Assembly (NCBI GenBank): GCA_008923285.1
Contig: WBSG01000001.1
Span: 1 to 64,000 of the forward strand
Direction: 5' to 3'
Length of the DNA stretch: 64,000 nucleotides
Source of the DNA: Betaproteobacteria bacterium SCN2
GTDB lineage: Bacteria; Pseudomonadota; Gammaproteobacteria; Burkholderiales; Thiobacillaceae
The notes beneath the pieces are model-generated. The model was not told the DNA's origin, made no database searches, and saw only the letters and a program-made list of their open reading frames with translations. Each line of letters begins with the position of its first letter. Position 1 is the first letter of the stretch. This document shows positions 23,066 through 31,727 of this stretch, piece after piece. The position numbers and the translations under genes are program-made.

Positions 23066-23340
23066 ACGGAATGACATTGGGCCTGGCGCTCTTCCTGCTG
23101 CTGAACCTGTTGGTCGCGCTTGTGCGTGTCTCGCGTGGGCCGACGCCGGCCGATCGCCTGCTGCCGGCACTGCTGTTTGGCACTACGGGTGTGGCGATCC
23201 TGCTGTTGCTGGCAGATGCGATGCACATACCCGCTTTCGTTGATGTGGCGCTGGTCTTTGCGCTGCTGGCGGCGATTACCGGCGCCGCCTTCGCGCGACG
23301 TGCCTGGCGCGAGGAAAGGGAGACGGATGAGCCTGCCTGA
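23062..23340 (+). CDS. mrpF: Mrp-type antiporter subunit F (cluster 1)
   Basis: A 92-residue protein with three hydrophobic helices and the MrpF feature VRVSRGPTPADRLLPALLFG (R-G-P-x-x-x-D-R) between the first two. Its ATG overlaps the mrpE stop (ATGA), and its end overlaps the mrpG start by 14 bases. MrpF is a small membrane subunit of the Na+/H+ antiporter complex. Confidence 0.9.
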   Translation: MNGMTLGLALFLLLNLLVALVRVSRGPTPADRLLPALLFGTTGVAILLLLADAMHIPAFVDVALVFALLAAITGAAFARRAWREERETDEPA

Positions 23341-23638
23341 GATTGCAAGCTTCATTTTGCTGCTGGCCGGAGCAGTGTTCTTTTTTGCCGGCACGCTAGG
23401 CCTTTTGCGTTTCCCCGATGTCTACACGCGCCTGCATGCGCTCGCCAAGGCCGACAATCTCGGCCTGGGCCTCATCGTGCTGGGCCTACTGTTCAAGGCG
23501 CCGGGTGCGGCGATGTCGATCAAACTGGCGCTGGTCTGGCTGCTGGCGCTCGCCGCCAGCGCCACCGCGAGCTTCCTGATCGCACGGCGTGCGCGCCAGC
23601 ACAGCATTGCCCCGTGGCGAAGCGGAGAACACGAATGA
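23327..23638 (+). CDS. mrpG: Mrp-type antiporter subunit G (cluster 1)
   Basis: A 103-residue protein with three helices and the MrpG core GTLGLLRFPDVYTRLHALAK, including the conserved R-x-x-D-x-x-x-R-L-H-x-x-x-K. The ATG at 23327 lies inside the end of mrpF; the open frame runs further upstream but overlaps mrpF fully and has no start pattern. The stop overlaps the next ATG (ATGA). Confidence 0.9.
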   Translation: MSLPEIASFILLLAGAVFFFAGTLGLLRFPDVYTRLHALAKADNLGLGLIVLGLLFKAPGAAMSIKLALVWLLALAASATASFLIARRARQHSIAPWRSGEHE

Positions 23639-23892
23639 CCCCCGGGCTCGCTTTCGATCTCTTGCTTGCGGCGGCGCTGATCTGGAGTGCACTGCGCGCG
23701 TTGACCACGGCGGACCTGTTCCGCGCCGTGGTGCTGTTCATCGTGTTCGGTCTCCTGATGGCGCTGGCCTGGGCACGGCTTTCCGCGCCAGACATCGCGC
23801 TTGCCGAGGCCGCCATCGGCGCCGGCCTGACCGGGGCTCTACTGCTCGATGCAGTCGGCCATTTGCGCGCGAAACGGAAGCCTGAACCGTGA
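23635..23892 (+). CDS. DUF4040 / MbhD-like antiporter subunit (split MrpA C-terminal part)
   Basis: An 85-residue protein of three helices containing ARLSAPDIALAEAAIGAG. This corresponds to the DUF4040 segment that is normally inside the C-terminal third of MrpA (compare the F-S-A-P-D-L-A-L-T-Q segment of the MrpA in cluster 2). As a stand-alone gene it equals MbhD of Mbh-type complexes. Its ATG overlaps the mrpG stop and its TGA overlaps the GTG of the next gene. A GTG at 23614 is an alternative start, but the ATGA overlap favours 23635. Confidence 0.85.
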   Translation: MTPGLAFDLLLAAALIWSALRALTTADLFRAVVLFIVFGLLMALAWARLSAPDIALAEAAIGAGLTGALLLDAVGHLRAKRKPEP

Positions 23893-24545
23893 GAAAGATT
23901 ATCAAGGCGCTGGTCATGCTGGCTGCAGCGGGCCTCGCCCTGGCACTCGGCCATGCCATTCTGCAACTGCCACAGGCGGCAGTGAGCCTGCCGACGCAGG
24001 TGGCTGGAAACATGGGGCAAAGCGGGGTTGAGCATCCGGTTACCGCCGTGCTGCTCAACTTCCGCGGTTACGACACCCTGCTCGAAGTGGCGGTATTGCT
24101 GCTGGCTTTCTTCGGTGTGATGGCACTATCGCAAACACAGTCCATGTGCCCTGCCGAGCCGGCCCATGCCCTGTTGCAGGCCCTGGCGCGGCTCCTGGCG
24201 CCGCTAATGGTGCTGGTGGCAGGCTACCTGCTGTGGATTGGCGCCTACGCACCAGGTGGGGCCTTCCAGGCCGGGGCTGTGCTGGCTGCCGCCGGCGTGA
24301 TGTTGCGGCTGGCCGGTCTGCTGCCCGCGTGGGCGCAGCCGGGCCGATTGCTGCGCACCGGATTGGTAGCGGGACTTCTGGTGTTCGTCGTGGTCGCGCT
24401 GATCGCGCTGGGACAGGGCGTCCTGCTGCAATATCCCTCAAGCGCGGCAGGCACGCTGATACTCCTGATCGAGACCGGACTTGCCCTGTCGATCGGGCTT
24501 ACTCTCAGCGGACTTTATCTTTGCAGCATGGAGACGCGTGCATGA
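23889..24545 (+). CDS. mrpB: MbhE-MrpB fusion antiporter subunit (cluster 1)
   Basis: The 218-residue protein starts with GTG overlapping the previous stop. Residues about 1-85 match the MbhE/MrpA-terminal segment (VTAVLLNFRGYDTLLEVAVL; compare VDFRGYDTLGEITVLALAG in the cluster 2 MrpA). The rest is MrpB-like, with GAYAPGGAFQAGAVLAAAGV standing for the usual H-x-x-P-G-G-G-F-x-x-G. Position 1 of that motif is Ala-Tyr rather than His, so the polar residue typical of MrpB is missing. The stop overlaps the next ATG. Confidence 0.85.
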   Translation: MRKIIKALVMLAAAGLALALGHAILQLPQAAVSLPTQVAGNMGQSGVEHPVTAVLLNFRGYDTLLEVAVLLLAFFGVMALSQTQSMCPAEPAHALLQALARLLAPLMVLVAGYLLWIGAYAPGGAFQAGAVLAAAGVMLRLAGLLPAWAQPGRLLRTGLVAGLLVFVVVALIALGQGVLLQYPSSAAGTLILLIETGLALSIGLTLSGLYLCSMETRA

Positions 24546-24865
24546 ATGCAGCCCTGCTCTATGCCCTGGCCGGCGTGGTGCTGTTCGCCGTCGGTGTGGC
24601 AGGTCTGCTGGCGCTGCCACATCTCTTGCGCAAGATTCTCGCCTTCAACATACTCGGCAGCGGCGCTTTCCTGGTGCTGGTCGGCCTCGGCCAGCGCGAC
24701 GGCGTGGTCGATCCGGTGCCGCAGGCCATGGTGCTCACTGGCATCGTTGTCGCCATCGCCGCCACCGCACTGGCGCTGGCATTGGCGCGCCATCTTTACG
24801 AGCGCACCGGCAGGATGCAACTGCCTGAAAGCCGCGGCGCCGAGCCGGAGAGCAGGGATGATTGA
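24542..24865 (+). CDS. mrpC: Mrp-type antiporter subunit C (NuoK-like, cluster 1)
   Basis: A 107-residue protein with three helices resembling NuoK/MrpC: GLLALPHLLRKILAFNILGS, then DPVPQAMVLTGIVVAIAATA, the conserved D-P-x-P-Q-A-x-V-L-T-x-I-V element. The ATG overlaps the mrpB stop. The hydrophilic tail is slightly longer than usual. Downstream the operon is interrupted by a gene on the opposite strand before mrpD. Confidence 0.9.
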   Translation: MNAALLYALAGVVLFAVGVAGLLALPHLLRKILAFNILGSGAFLVLVGLGQRDGVVDPVPQAMVLTGIVVAIAATALALALARHLYERTGRMQLPESRGAEPESRDD

Positions 24866-24877
24866 GACGGCAGACGC

Positions 24878-25468
24878 CTACAGGCCGGCCAGCGTGTCGG
24901 CAGGGCGGTTTGTTACGATGACCGTGCCCATCCGCGTGTTCAGGCCCATGATCGGCACCACCAGGAGTTGCACGCCATCTTCGCGCCTCACCTCGGTTTC
25001 GGCGAGTGCAAGCGTGTCCGCGCCTACCAGCGTGCTCGCGTCGATGCCGAGATGGCGGCGATCGGTCGAGACCAGCACCTTGCCGTCGGCCCCTGCCAGC
25101 AGAACGCGCTCGGTGTTGGGCAGCTTCACGATTTCGGTAAAGAACTGGTCGACCTGGTCGAGATTGCTGCGGATCATTTCTCCGCGCACCGCCCAGGCCA
25201 GCGCCAGGCCGAACTGCCGCCGAGCCTCGTCGTTCTCCGCATTGAAGCGCGTGCGCAGTTCGGCGAAGAGCGCGGTTCTTTCCTTCTGGAATTGCGCGGC
25301 CATGGCGGTGCGATCCTGCTCCAGCAGCGCCTCGGCGCGGTTGGCTGCGCTGCGCTGCCAAGCGAAGACGAGCAGCAGCAGGGCAAGCAGGGCGAGGCTC
25401 ACCCACAGTGGCAGGCGGGTTCTGGTGAGCTTGCTCATGAATGTGGCTTTACCGGCGTCATCGGACAT
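24878..25468 (-). CDS. Single-helix membrane protein with periplasmic sensor-like domain
   Basis: A 196-residue protein with a short cytoplasmic N-terminus, one strong transmembrane helix (about residues 19-36), a helical/coiled-coil stretch (about 38-95) and a compact C-terminal domain. That domain (FFTEIVKLPNTERVLLAGAD, then LLVVPIMGLNTRMGTVIVTN) has a Cache/PAS-like strand pattern. No output domain follows, so it could signal only through a partner. It lies antisense between mrpC and mrpD of cluster 1, which is unusual. I do not recognise a named family. Confidence 0.65.
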   Translation of the reverse strand: MSDDAGKATFMSKLTRTRLPLWVSLALLALLLLVFAWQRSAANRAEALLEQDRTAMAAQFQKERTALFAELRTRFNAENDEARRQFGLALAWAVRGEMIRSNLDQVDQFFTEIVKLPNTERVLLAGADGKVLVSTDRRHLGIDASTLVGADTLALAETEVRREDGVQLLVVPIMGLNTRMGTVIVTNRPADTLAGL

Positions 25469-25536
25469 GGCTTTCTCCTCGGCTAGGGTGGAACGGGAAA
25501 CGGACGATGCATCCGTTCCAGTATGGCAGGAAATCG

Positions 25537-26988
25537 ATGAGTAGTTTTTTCGACCCCCTGCCCTGGCTCGTCATGCTGCCGCTCGTCTGGGGCACCATCG
25601 CCTTCATGCTGGGCGCGGGGCGCGGCGCGCGCCTGGCCATTGTCGCGATCGCGTTGCAACTTTTGCTGGCGCTGAAGCTTGCTGGGCAGATGCTGGAGGG
25701 CGGCGCGCGCAGTTATGCGGTCGGCGGCTGGGGCGCCCCGCTGGGCATCGATCTTGCAGCCGACGGGCTGGCCGCAGCAATGATGTTGCTTACCCAGGCC
25801 GTCGCGCTGCCCCTGGCCGTCTACGCACGCGGCTATTTTGCCGCCAGACCGGCGGGCAGCGCGCTGTTCTGGCCCATCACCGGCTACTTGCTGGCAGCAC
25901 TCAATGCGCTGTTCCTGTCGGCCGACTTGTTCAACATTTACGTCACGCTCGAATTGCTTGGGCTGGCCGCGGTGGGGCTGGTGGCCATTGCCGGCGGCAA
26001 ACAGCCGCTGGCCGCGGCGATGCGCTATCTGCTTGCCACCCTGCTCGGTTCTGGCGCCTATCTCCTCGGCGTGGCGCTGATCTATGGCGCCTATGGCAGC
26101 GTGTCGCTGGAAGTGCTGCATCCTCTTGTTGCGGCCGAGGCGCCGCTCGCCGTGATGCTGGCGGCTGTACTGATGCTCTTGGGTCTGCTGCTCAAGACGG
26201 CGCTGTTCCCCTTTCATTTTTGGCTGCCCCCCGCCCATGGCGGCGCACCGGCGCCGGTGTCGGCGCTGTTGTCGGCGCTGGTGGTCAAGGCCTCGTTCTA
26301 TCTGGTGGTGCGGTTGTGGCTGGAGCTGTTTGCGCCACTCGCCACGCCCGCTGCCGCGCAGCTCATAGGCCTGCTCGGCGCGGCCGCAATCTTGTGGGGT
26401 TCGTGGCATGCATTGACGCAGACGCGCCTGAAGATGCTGGTGGCCTATTCCACCGTGGCGCAGATCGGCTATCTGTTTTTGCTGTTTCCGCTCGCTACGC
26501 CGGAAACCGCAGCCAGTGCCTTTCAGGGAGGCGTGATGCAGGCCATGGCGCACGGGCTGGCAAAGGCGGCGATGTTCGCGGCCGCAGGCAGCATGATCGT
26601 CGCCACCGGCCGCGATGACATCAGTCACCTTGGTGGTGTGGGCGTGCAACTGCCGCTGACCCTGTTTACCTTCGGCATGGCCGGGGTGACGCTGATGGGA
26701 CTGCCACCCTCGGCCGGCTTTTCTGCCAAGTGGCTGCTTCTGATGGCGGCGGTGGAAAGCGGCCAGTGGTGGTGGGTGATGCTGATGATCGGCGGCGGCC
26801 TGCTTTCTGCCGCTTATGTGTTCAAGGTGCTGCGCCGCGCCTTCCTGCCGGTGGCGGAGGGCGATCATGTGACGCCGGTGCCGCGCGTGCTCGAATGGAG
26901 CGCCTTCGCACTGGCGCTGGCCGCCGTCGTGCTGGGGTTGTATGGCGAACCGCTGTTGCAGCTCTTGATGGTCGGGAGGATGGCATGA
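25537..26988 (+). CDS. mrpD: Mrp-type antiporter subunit D (cluster 1)
   Basis: A 483-residue, roughly 14-helix protein of the NuoL/M/N-MrpD family. It has the TM5 glutamate in NIYVTLELLGLAAVG and the TM7/8 lysine region LKTALFPFHFWLPPAHGGAP followed by VSALLSALVVKASF, both needed for proton translocation. I start at ATG 25537, preceded by GGCAGG; the open frame extends 32 codons upstream with no better signal. Its stop overlaps the start of the next ND5-like gene (ATGA). Confidence 0.9.
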   Translation: MSSFFDPLPWLVMLPLVWGTIAFMLGAGRGARLAIVAIALQLLLALKLAGQMLEGGARSYAVGGWGAPLGIDLAADGLAAAMMLLTQAVALPLAVYARGYFAARPAGSALFWPITGYLLAALNALFLSADLFNIYVTLELLGLAAVGLVAIAGGKQPLAAAMRYLLATLLGSGAYLLGVALIYGAYGSVSLEVLHPLVAAEAPLAVMLAAVLMLLGLLLKTALFPFHFWLPPAHGGAPAPVSALLSALVVKASFYLVVRLWLELFAPLATPAAAQLIGLLGAAAILWGSWHALTQTRLKMLVAYSTVAQIGYLFLLFPLATPETAASAFQGGVMQAMAHGLAKAAMFAAAGSMIVATGRDDISHLGGVGVQLPLTLFTFGMAGVTLMGLPPSAGFSAKWLLLMAAVESGQWWWVMLMIGGGLLSAAYVFKVLRRAFLPVAEGDHVTPVPRVLEWSAFALALAAVVLGLYGEPLLQLLMVGRMA

Positions 26989-28484
26989 GCGACGCCTGGA
27001 TGCCGCTTGGCGTGGTGTTGAGTTCTTTCCTGCCCGGGCTGGTCATCTTCTTTCTTGCCGAGTCGCGCATCCGCCTGCGCACCGCACTCAACCTCGTCGG
27101 GGCATTCGCCAAGCTGGGGTTGATCGGCGTGATGCTGTGGGGCGTGGTGAACGAGCACGAATACGTGTTTCGCCACACCGTGCTGCCGGGGCTCGATCTC
27201 GTGCTCAAGGCTGATGCGCTGGCGCTGTTGTTCGTCACGCTGTCGGCGGTGCTGTGGCTGTTTACCACCTTCTATGCCATCGGCTATCTGGAAGGCTCGC
27301 CGCATCGCAGCCGCTTCTTCGGTTTCTTCAGCCTGTGCGTGACTGCTACCGTCGGCGTGGCGATGGCGGGCAACCTGTTCACCTTCTTCCTCTTCTACGA
27401 GCTGCTGACGCTGTCGACCTATCCGCTGGTGGTGCACCGCGGCACCGAAAAAGCGTTGCGCGCCGGCCATGTCTATCTTGCCTATACCCTTGGCGGCGGC
27501 GCAGTATTGCTGGTCGGCACGGTGTGGCTGTATGGGCTGGCCGGACAGGTCGATTTTGCCCACGGCGGCGCGCTCGCCGCGCTGCCGCCGGAAAGCTTTG
27601 CCCAGCTGCAGGTCATTTTCCTGCTATTGATCGCGGGCGTCGGCGTCAAGGCTGCGCTGGTCCCTCTGCACGGCTGGTTGCCAATGGCAATGGTGGCGCC
27701 GGCGCCGGTGTCGGCGCTGCTGCATGCGGTGGCGGTGGTCAAGGCTGGTGCTTTTGGCATCGTGCGCATCGTGTATGAGGTTTACGGCATCGAGTTCGCG
27801 CAATCGCTCGACCTGCTCACGCCGCTGGCGTTCGCCGCCGCGGCCACCATCCTCTGGGGCAGTCTGCGTGCGCTGTTCCAGGATGATTTGAAGCGGCGCC
27901 TCGCCTATTCTACGGTGAGCCAGGTGTCCTACATTGCGCTCGGCATCGCGCTTTTCGGACCCGTCGGTACGGTAGGCGGGCTGGTACATCTGGTGCATCA
28001 GGGCATCATGAAGATCACCCTGTTCTTCTGCGCCGGCAATTACGCCGAGACGCTCGGCATCCACAAGGTCAGCGAGATGGACGGCGCCGGCCGGCGCATG
28101 CCGCTCACGACACTGGCTTTCTCGGTTGCCGCGCTCGGCATGATGGGCGCGCCGCTCACGGCCGGGGCGGTGAGCAAGGCCTGGCTCATGGACGGCGCGC
28201 ATGCGGCCGACATGGGTTGGGCCGTGGCTGTGCTGTGGACCTCCAGCCTGCTCAATGCCGCCTACTTCCTGCCCATACTCTGGCGCGCCTGGTTCAGGCC
28301 GGCACCAAGGAAATGGCCGAAAGAGAATATCGCTGTGCGGGGCTGGCGCGAGACTGCCTGGCTGCTGCTCCTGCCACCGCTCGCCACGGGGCTGGCGGTC
28401 GTGATGATCGGCATCTTTGCCGAGGCCTTCTGGAGCCCGCTGACCTGGGCGCGATTGATAGCAGACCGCGAGTATTTGCAGTGA
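26985..28484 (+). CDS. Second MrpD/MrpA-N-like (ND5-type) antiporter subunit (cluster 1)
   Basis: A 499-residue membrane protein of the same proton-pumping family, with LFYELLTLSTYPLVVHRGTE (TM5 Glu) and GVKAALVPLHGWLPMAMVAP followed by VSALLHAVAVVKAGAFG (TM7/8 Lys). It lacks the DUF4040 and MrpB-like C-terminal parts of true MrpA; those are encoded separately upstream in this cluster. It therefore stands in for the MrpA N-terminal module. It is co-translated with mrpD through an ATGA overlap and closes cluster 1. Confidence 0.88.
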   Translation: MSDAWMPLGVVLSSFLPGLVIFFLAESRIRLRTALNLVGAFAKLGLIGVMLWGVVNEHEYVFRHTVLPGLDLVLKADALALLFVTLSAVLWLFTTFYAIGYLEGSPHRSRFFGFFSLCVTATVGVAMAGNLFTFFLFYELLTLSTYPLVVHRGTEKALRAGHVYLAYTLGGGAVLLVGTVWLYGLAGQVDFAHGGALAALPPESFAQLQVIFLLLIAGVGVKAALVPLHGWLPMAMVAPAPVSALLHAVAVVKAGAFGIVRIVYEVYGIEFAQSLDLLTPLAFAAAATILWGSLRALFQDDLKRRLAYSTVSQVSYIALGIALFGPVGTVGGLVHLVHQGIMKITLFFCAGNYAETLGIHKVSEMDGAGRRMPLTTLAFSVAALGMMGAPLTAGAVSKAWLMDGAHAADMGWAVAVLWTSSLLNAAYFLPILWRAWFRPAPRKWPKENIAVRGWRETAWLLLLPPLATGLAVVMIGIFAEAFWSPLTWARLIADREYLQ

Positions 28485-28587
28485 GTCTGAAACTGTCGCA
28501 CGGCGGCAGCGTCAAAGCGACCGTCACAGACGTTAAAATACACACTGACCGCGGCCTTGAGAGCCGCGCTGAACAAGAACCCGCTCA

Positions 28588-31383
28588 ATGACTTTGTTCC
28601 TGGCCGTTCTAATGCCGTTTGCAGGCGCTGCCCTGGTTGCGCTGGCAACCCGCATGGGCCGGCTTGCTTCCGCATGGGTGGCTGGCGCGGTGACGCTGAC
28701 GTCACTGGCGCTGCTCGCGCCGCTGTTCGCCCTGCCGTTCGCCGGCGAAACCCTGATCCAGCGCCACGCATGGATGCCGGCGCTGGGGCTCGATCTCGCC
28801 TTCCGCCTGGACGGGCTTTCCCTGCTGTTCGCCGGCCTGATCCTTTGCATCGGTCTCCTGATCGTGCTGTACGCACGCTACTACCTGTCCGAGCGCGACA
28901 GCATGGGGCGCTTCTATGCGTACCTGATGCTGTTCATGGGTTCCATGCTCGGCATCGTGCTGTCGGAGAACCTGATCCAGCTGCTGATTTTCTGGGAGCT
29001 GACCAGCCTGTCGTCCTTCCTCCTCATCAGCTACTGGCAGCATCGCGAGGAGGCGCGCCAGGGCGCCCGCATGGCGCTGGCGGTCACCGGCATGGGCGGC
29101 TTCGCCATGCTCGGCGGCTTCCTGCTGCTGGGCCACATCGTCGGCAGCTACGAACTCACGGACGTGTTCGCTTCCGCCGACCTCATCCGCGCGCATCCGC
29201 TCTACGTGCCGACCCTGATCCTCATCCTGCTCGGCGCGTTCACCAAGTCGGCGCAATTCCCCTTCCATTTCTGGCTGCCGCACGCGATGGCCGCACCCAC
29301 GCCGGTATCCGCCTATCTGCATTCGGCCACCATGGTGAAGGCCGGCGTGTTCCTGCTCGCGCGCCTGTATCCGGCGCTGTCCGGCACGCCGGAGTGGTTC
29401 TGGCTGGTGTCGGGGGCGGGGCTCGCCACCCTGCTGCTCGGCGCCTACGTCGCGCTGTTCAAGCATGATCTCAAGGGCCTGCTGGCGTATTCGACCGTCA
29501 GCCATCTCGGCCTCATTACCCTGCTGTTCGGCCTCTCCACGCCGCTCGCCGCGGTGGCCGGCGTGTTCCACATCATCAACCACGCGACCTTCAAGGCCTC
29601 GCTGTTCATGGCGGCCGGCATCATCGACCATGAGGCCGGCACGCGCGACATGCGCCGCCTGCACGGCCTGTGGAAATTCATGCCGCATACCGCGACGCTG
29701 GCCATGGTCGCGGCGGCAGCAATGGCCGGCGTGCCGCTGATGAACGGCTTCCTGTCCAAGGAGATGTTCTTCGCCGAGGCCGCGCACATTTCCGCAAACC
29801 TGCTCGGCGGCTGGCTGTTGCCGGCGCTGGTGACGCTGGCCGGCGCGCTGGCGGTGGCCTATTCCATCCGCTTCATCAACGACGTGTTCTTCCACGGCGA
29901 GCCGGTTGACCTGCCGCGCACGCCGCACGAGCCGCCGCGCTGGATGAAGGTGCCGGTGGAAGTCCTGGTGGTGCTGTGCCTGGTGGTGGGAATTTTGCCC
30001 GCGCTCACCGTCGCGCCGCTGCTGGCGGTGGCGGCGGCGAGCACCCTGCAGGCGCCGCTGCCCGATTACCATCTTGCGCTGTGGCACGGCTTCAATCCGG
30101 CGCTGGTCATGAGCCTCATTGCGCTGGCTGGCGGCGTGCTGATCTACGCCATGCGCCGGCCGCTGTTCGCCTGGCACGAGCGCCTGCTCGAACGCATCGA
30201 TGCGCGCGTGGCCTACAACGCTCTGCTCGACGCAGTCATTGGCTTATCCCAGTTCGTCACCCGACTGATCGACAATGGCTCGCTGCAGCGTCAGGTGTTC
30301 CTCATGCTGGCGGCCGCCCTGGTGCTGGGCTTCGTGCCCTGGTTTTCCGCGCAAGCGCCGCTTACCGGCGGGCGCGAAGGCCTGGCGCTTGACGCGGTCA
30401 GCCTCGTGGCCGGCGCCACCCTGATCATCGCCACGCTCGCCACGGTGTGGCTGCACCGCCAGCGCTTCGTCGCGCTCATCACCATCGGCGTGGTCGGGCT
30501 GGTGGTGTCGCTCGCCTTCATCAAGTTCTCCGCGCCCGATCTCGCGCTCACCCAGCTTTCGGTCGAGGTCGTCACCATCGTGCTGCTTTTGCTGGCGCTC
30601 TTCTTCCTGCCGCAGCGCCCGGCGCCGGAGAAGGATGCGGCGCGCCTGTGGCGCGATGCTGTCGTCGCGCTGATCGCCGGCATCGGTGCTGCCGCGCTGG
30701 CCTGGGGCGTGCTGACGCGGCCGTATGACACCATCGCCGGCTACTTCCTCGACAACAGCGTGCCGGGCGGCGGCGGCAGCAATGTGGTCAACGTCATCCT
30801 GGTCGACTTCCGCGGCTACGATACCCTGGGCGAGATCACCGTGCTGGCGCTGGCGGGGCTGGGCATCGTGGCGATGCTGGAAGGGCTGCGCCTCGCAGTG
30901 CCGAACCGCGACGCCGACGGCCGCGCCTGGGATGCCGACGCCTATCCGGTGATCATGGCCATGCTCACCCGCATCCTGCTGCCGCTGGCGCTGCTGGTCG
31001 CGCTGTTCATTCTGCTGCGCGGCCACAACCAGCCGGGCGGCGGTTTCATCGCCGGGCTGGTCACGGCCGTGGCGCTGATCGTGCAGTATCTTGCCAACGG
31101 CGCGCAGTGGACGCAGCAGCGCATGCCGGCTGACAGCCACCCGCTCATCGCCTGGGGCCTGGCGGTTGCCGCCTTCACCGGCGTGGCGAGCTGGTTCTGG
31201 GGCTATCCCTATCTCACCTCGACGTTCGGCCATATGCACTGGCCGGTGGTCGGCGAGTTCGAACTGGCCTCGGCCATGGCCTTCGACCTCGGCGTGTTCC
31301 TCGTCGTGGTCGGCGCCACGCTGACGATCCTTACCAAGCTGGGCGGCCTGCATCACGCCCCGCACAAGCGCGGAGGCCATTGA
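28588..31383 (+). CDS. mrpA: Mrp antiporter subunit A with fused subunit B (cluster 2)
   Basis: The 931-residue protein begins with an ND5-like domain: LIFWELTSLSSFLLISYW with the TM5 Glu, FTKSAQFPFHFWLPHAMAAP, and VSAYLHSATMVKAG with the TM7/8 Lys. A DUF4040 part follows (FIKFSAPDLALTQLSVEVVT, about residues 645-665), then an MbhE/MrpB part (VDFRGYDTLGEIT; RGHNQPGGGFIAGLV). It equals the fused PhaAB/MrpAB of proteobacteria. It is the large subunit of a Na+(K+)/H+ antiporter and heads the second operon, 103 bases after cluster 1. Confidence 0.95.
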   Translation: MTLFLAVLMPFAGAALVALATRMGRLASAWVAGAVTLTSLALLAPLFALPFAGETLIQRHAWMPALGLDLAFRLDGLSLLFAGLILCIGLLIVLYARYYLSERDSMGRFYAYLMLFMGSMLGIVLSENLIQLLIFWELTSLSSFLLISYWQHREEARQGARMALAVTGMGGFAMLGGFLLLGHIVGSYELTDVFASADLIRAHPLYVPTLILILLGAFTKSAQFPFHFWLPHAMAAPTPVSAYLHSATMVKAGVFLLARLYPALSGTPEWFWLVSGAGLATLLLGAYVALFKHDLKGLLAYSTVSHLGLITLLFGLSTPLAAVAGVFHIINHATFKASLFMAAGIIDHEAGTRDMRRLHGLWKFMPHTATLAMVAAAAMAGVPLMNGFLSKEMFFAEAAHISANLLGGWLLPALVTLAGALAVAYSIRFINDVFFHGEPVDLPRTPHEPPRWMKVPVEVLVVLCLVVGILPALTVAPLLAVAAASTLQAPLPDYHLALWHGFNPALVMSLIALAGGVLIYAMRRPLFAWHERLLERIDARVAYNALLDAVIGLSQFVTRLIDNGSLQRQVFLMLAAALVLGFVPWFSAQAPLTGGREGLALDAVSLVAGATLIIATLATVWLHRQRFVALITIGVVGLVVSLAFIKFSAPDLALTQLSVEVVTIVLLLLALFFLPQRPAPEKDAARLWRDAVVALIAGIGAAALAWGVLTRPYDTIAGYFLDNSVPGGGGSNVVNVILVDFRGYDTLGEITVLALAGLGIVAMLEGLRLAVPNRDADGRAWDADAYPVIMAMLTRILLPLALLVALFILLRGHNQPGGGFIAGLVTAVALIVQYLANGAQWTQQRMPADSHPLIAWGLAVAAFTGVASWFWGYPYLTSTFGHMHWPVVGEFELASAMAFDLGVFLVVVGATLTILTKLGGLHHAPHKRGGH

Positions 31384-31727
31384 TGGAAGCGCTCATCGCC
31401 ATCGTCATCGGCGTGCTCACCGCGGGCGGCGTATTCCTCGCCCTGCGCGGCCAGACTTTCCCGGTGGTGCTGGGGCTGACCCTGTTGTCCTATGCGGTCA
31501 ACCTGTTCCTGTTCGTCATGGGCCGGCTCGCCATCGGCCTGCCGCCGGTGATCAGCGAAAATGCCCAGGGCTATACCGACCCGCTGCCGCAGGCGCTGGT
31601 GCTGACCGCCATCGTCATCAGCTTCGGCATGACCGCCTTCGTCATCGTGCTCTCGCTGAAGGCGCGCGCCGAACTCGGCAATGACCATGTCGACGGCCTG
31701 CAAAGCGAAGAGGATCGCGGGTCATGA
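31383..31727 (+). CDS. mrpC: Mrp antiporter subunit C (cluster 2)
   Basis: A 114-residue NuoK-like protein with three helices and DPLPQALVLTAIVISFGMTA, the family's conserved segment. The ATG overlaps the mrpA stop by one base (TGATG). An upstream in-frame TTG at 31380 is less likely. The stop overlaps the mrpD ATG. Confidence 0.93.
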   Translation: MEALIAIVIGVLTAGGVFLALRGQTFPVVLGLTLLSYAVNLFLFVMGRLAIGLPPVISENAQGYTDPLPQALVLTAIVISFGMTAFVIVLSLKARAELGNDHVDGLQSEEDRGS

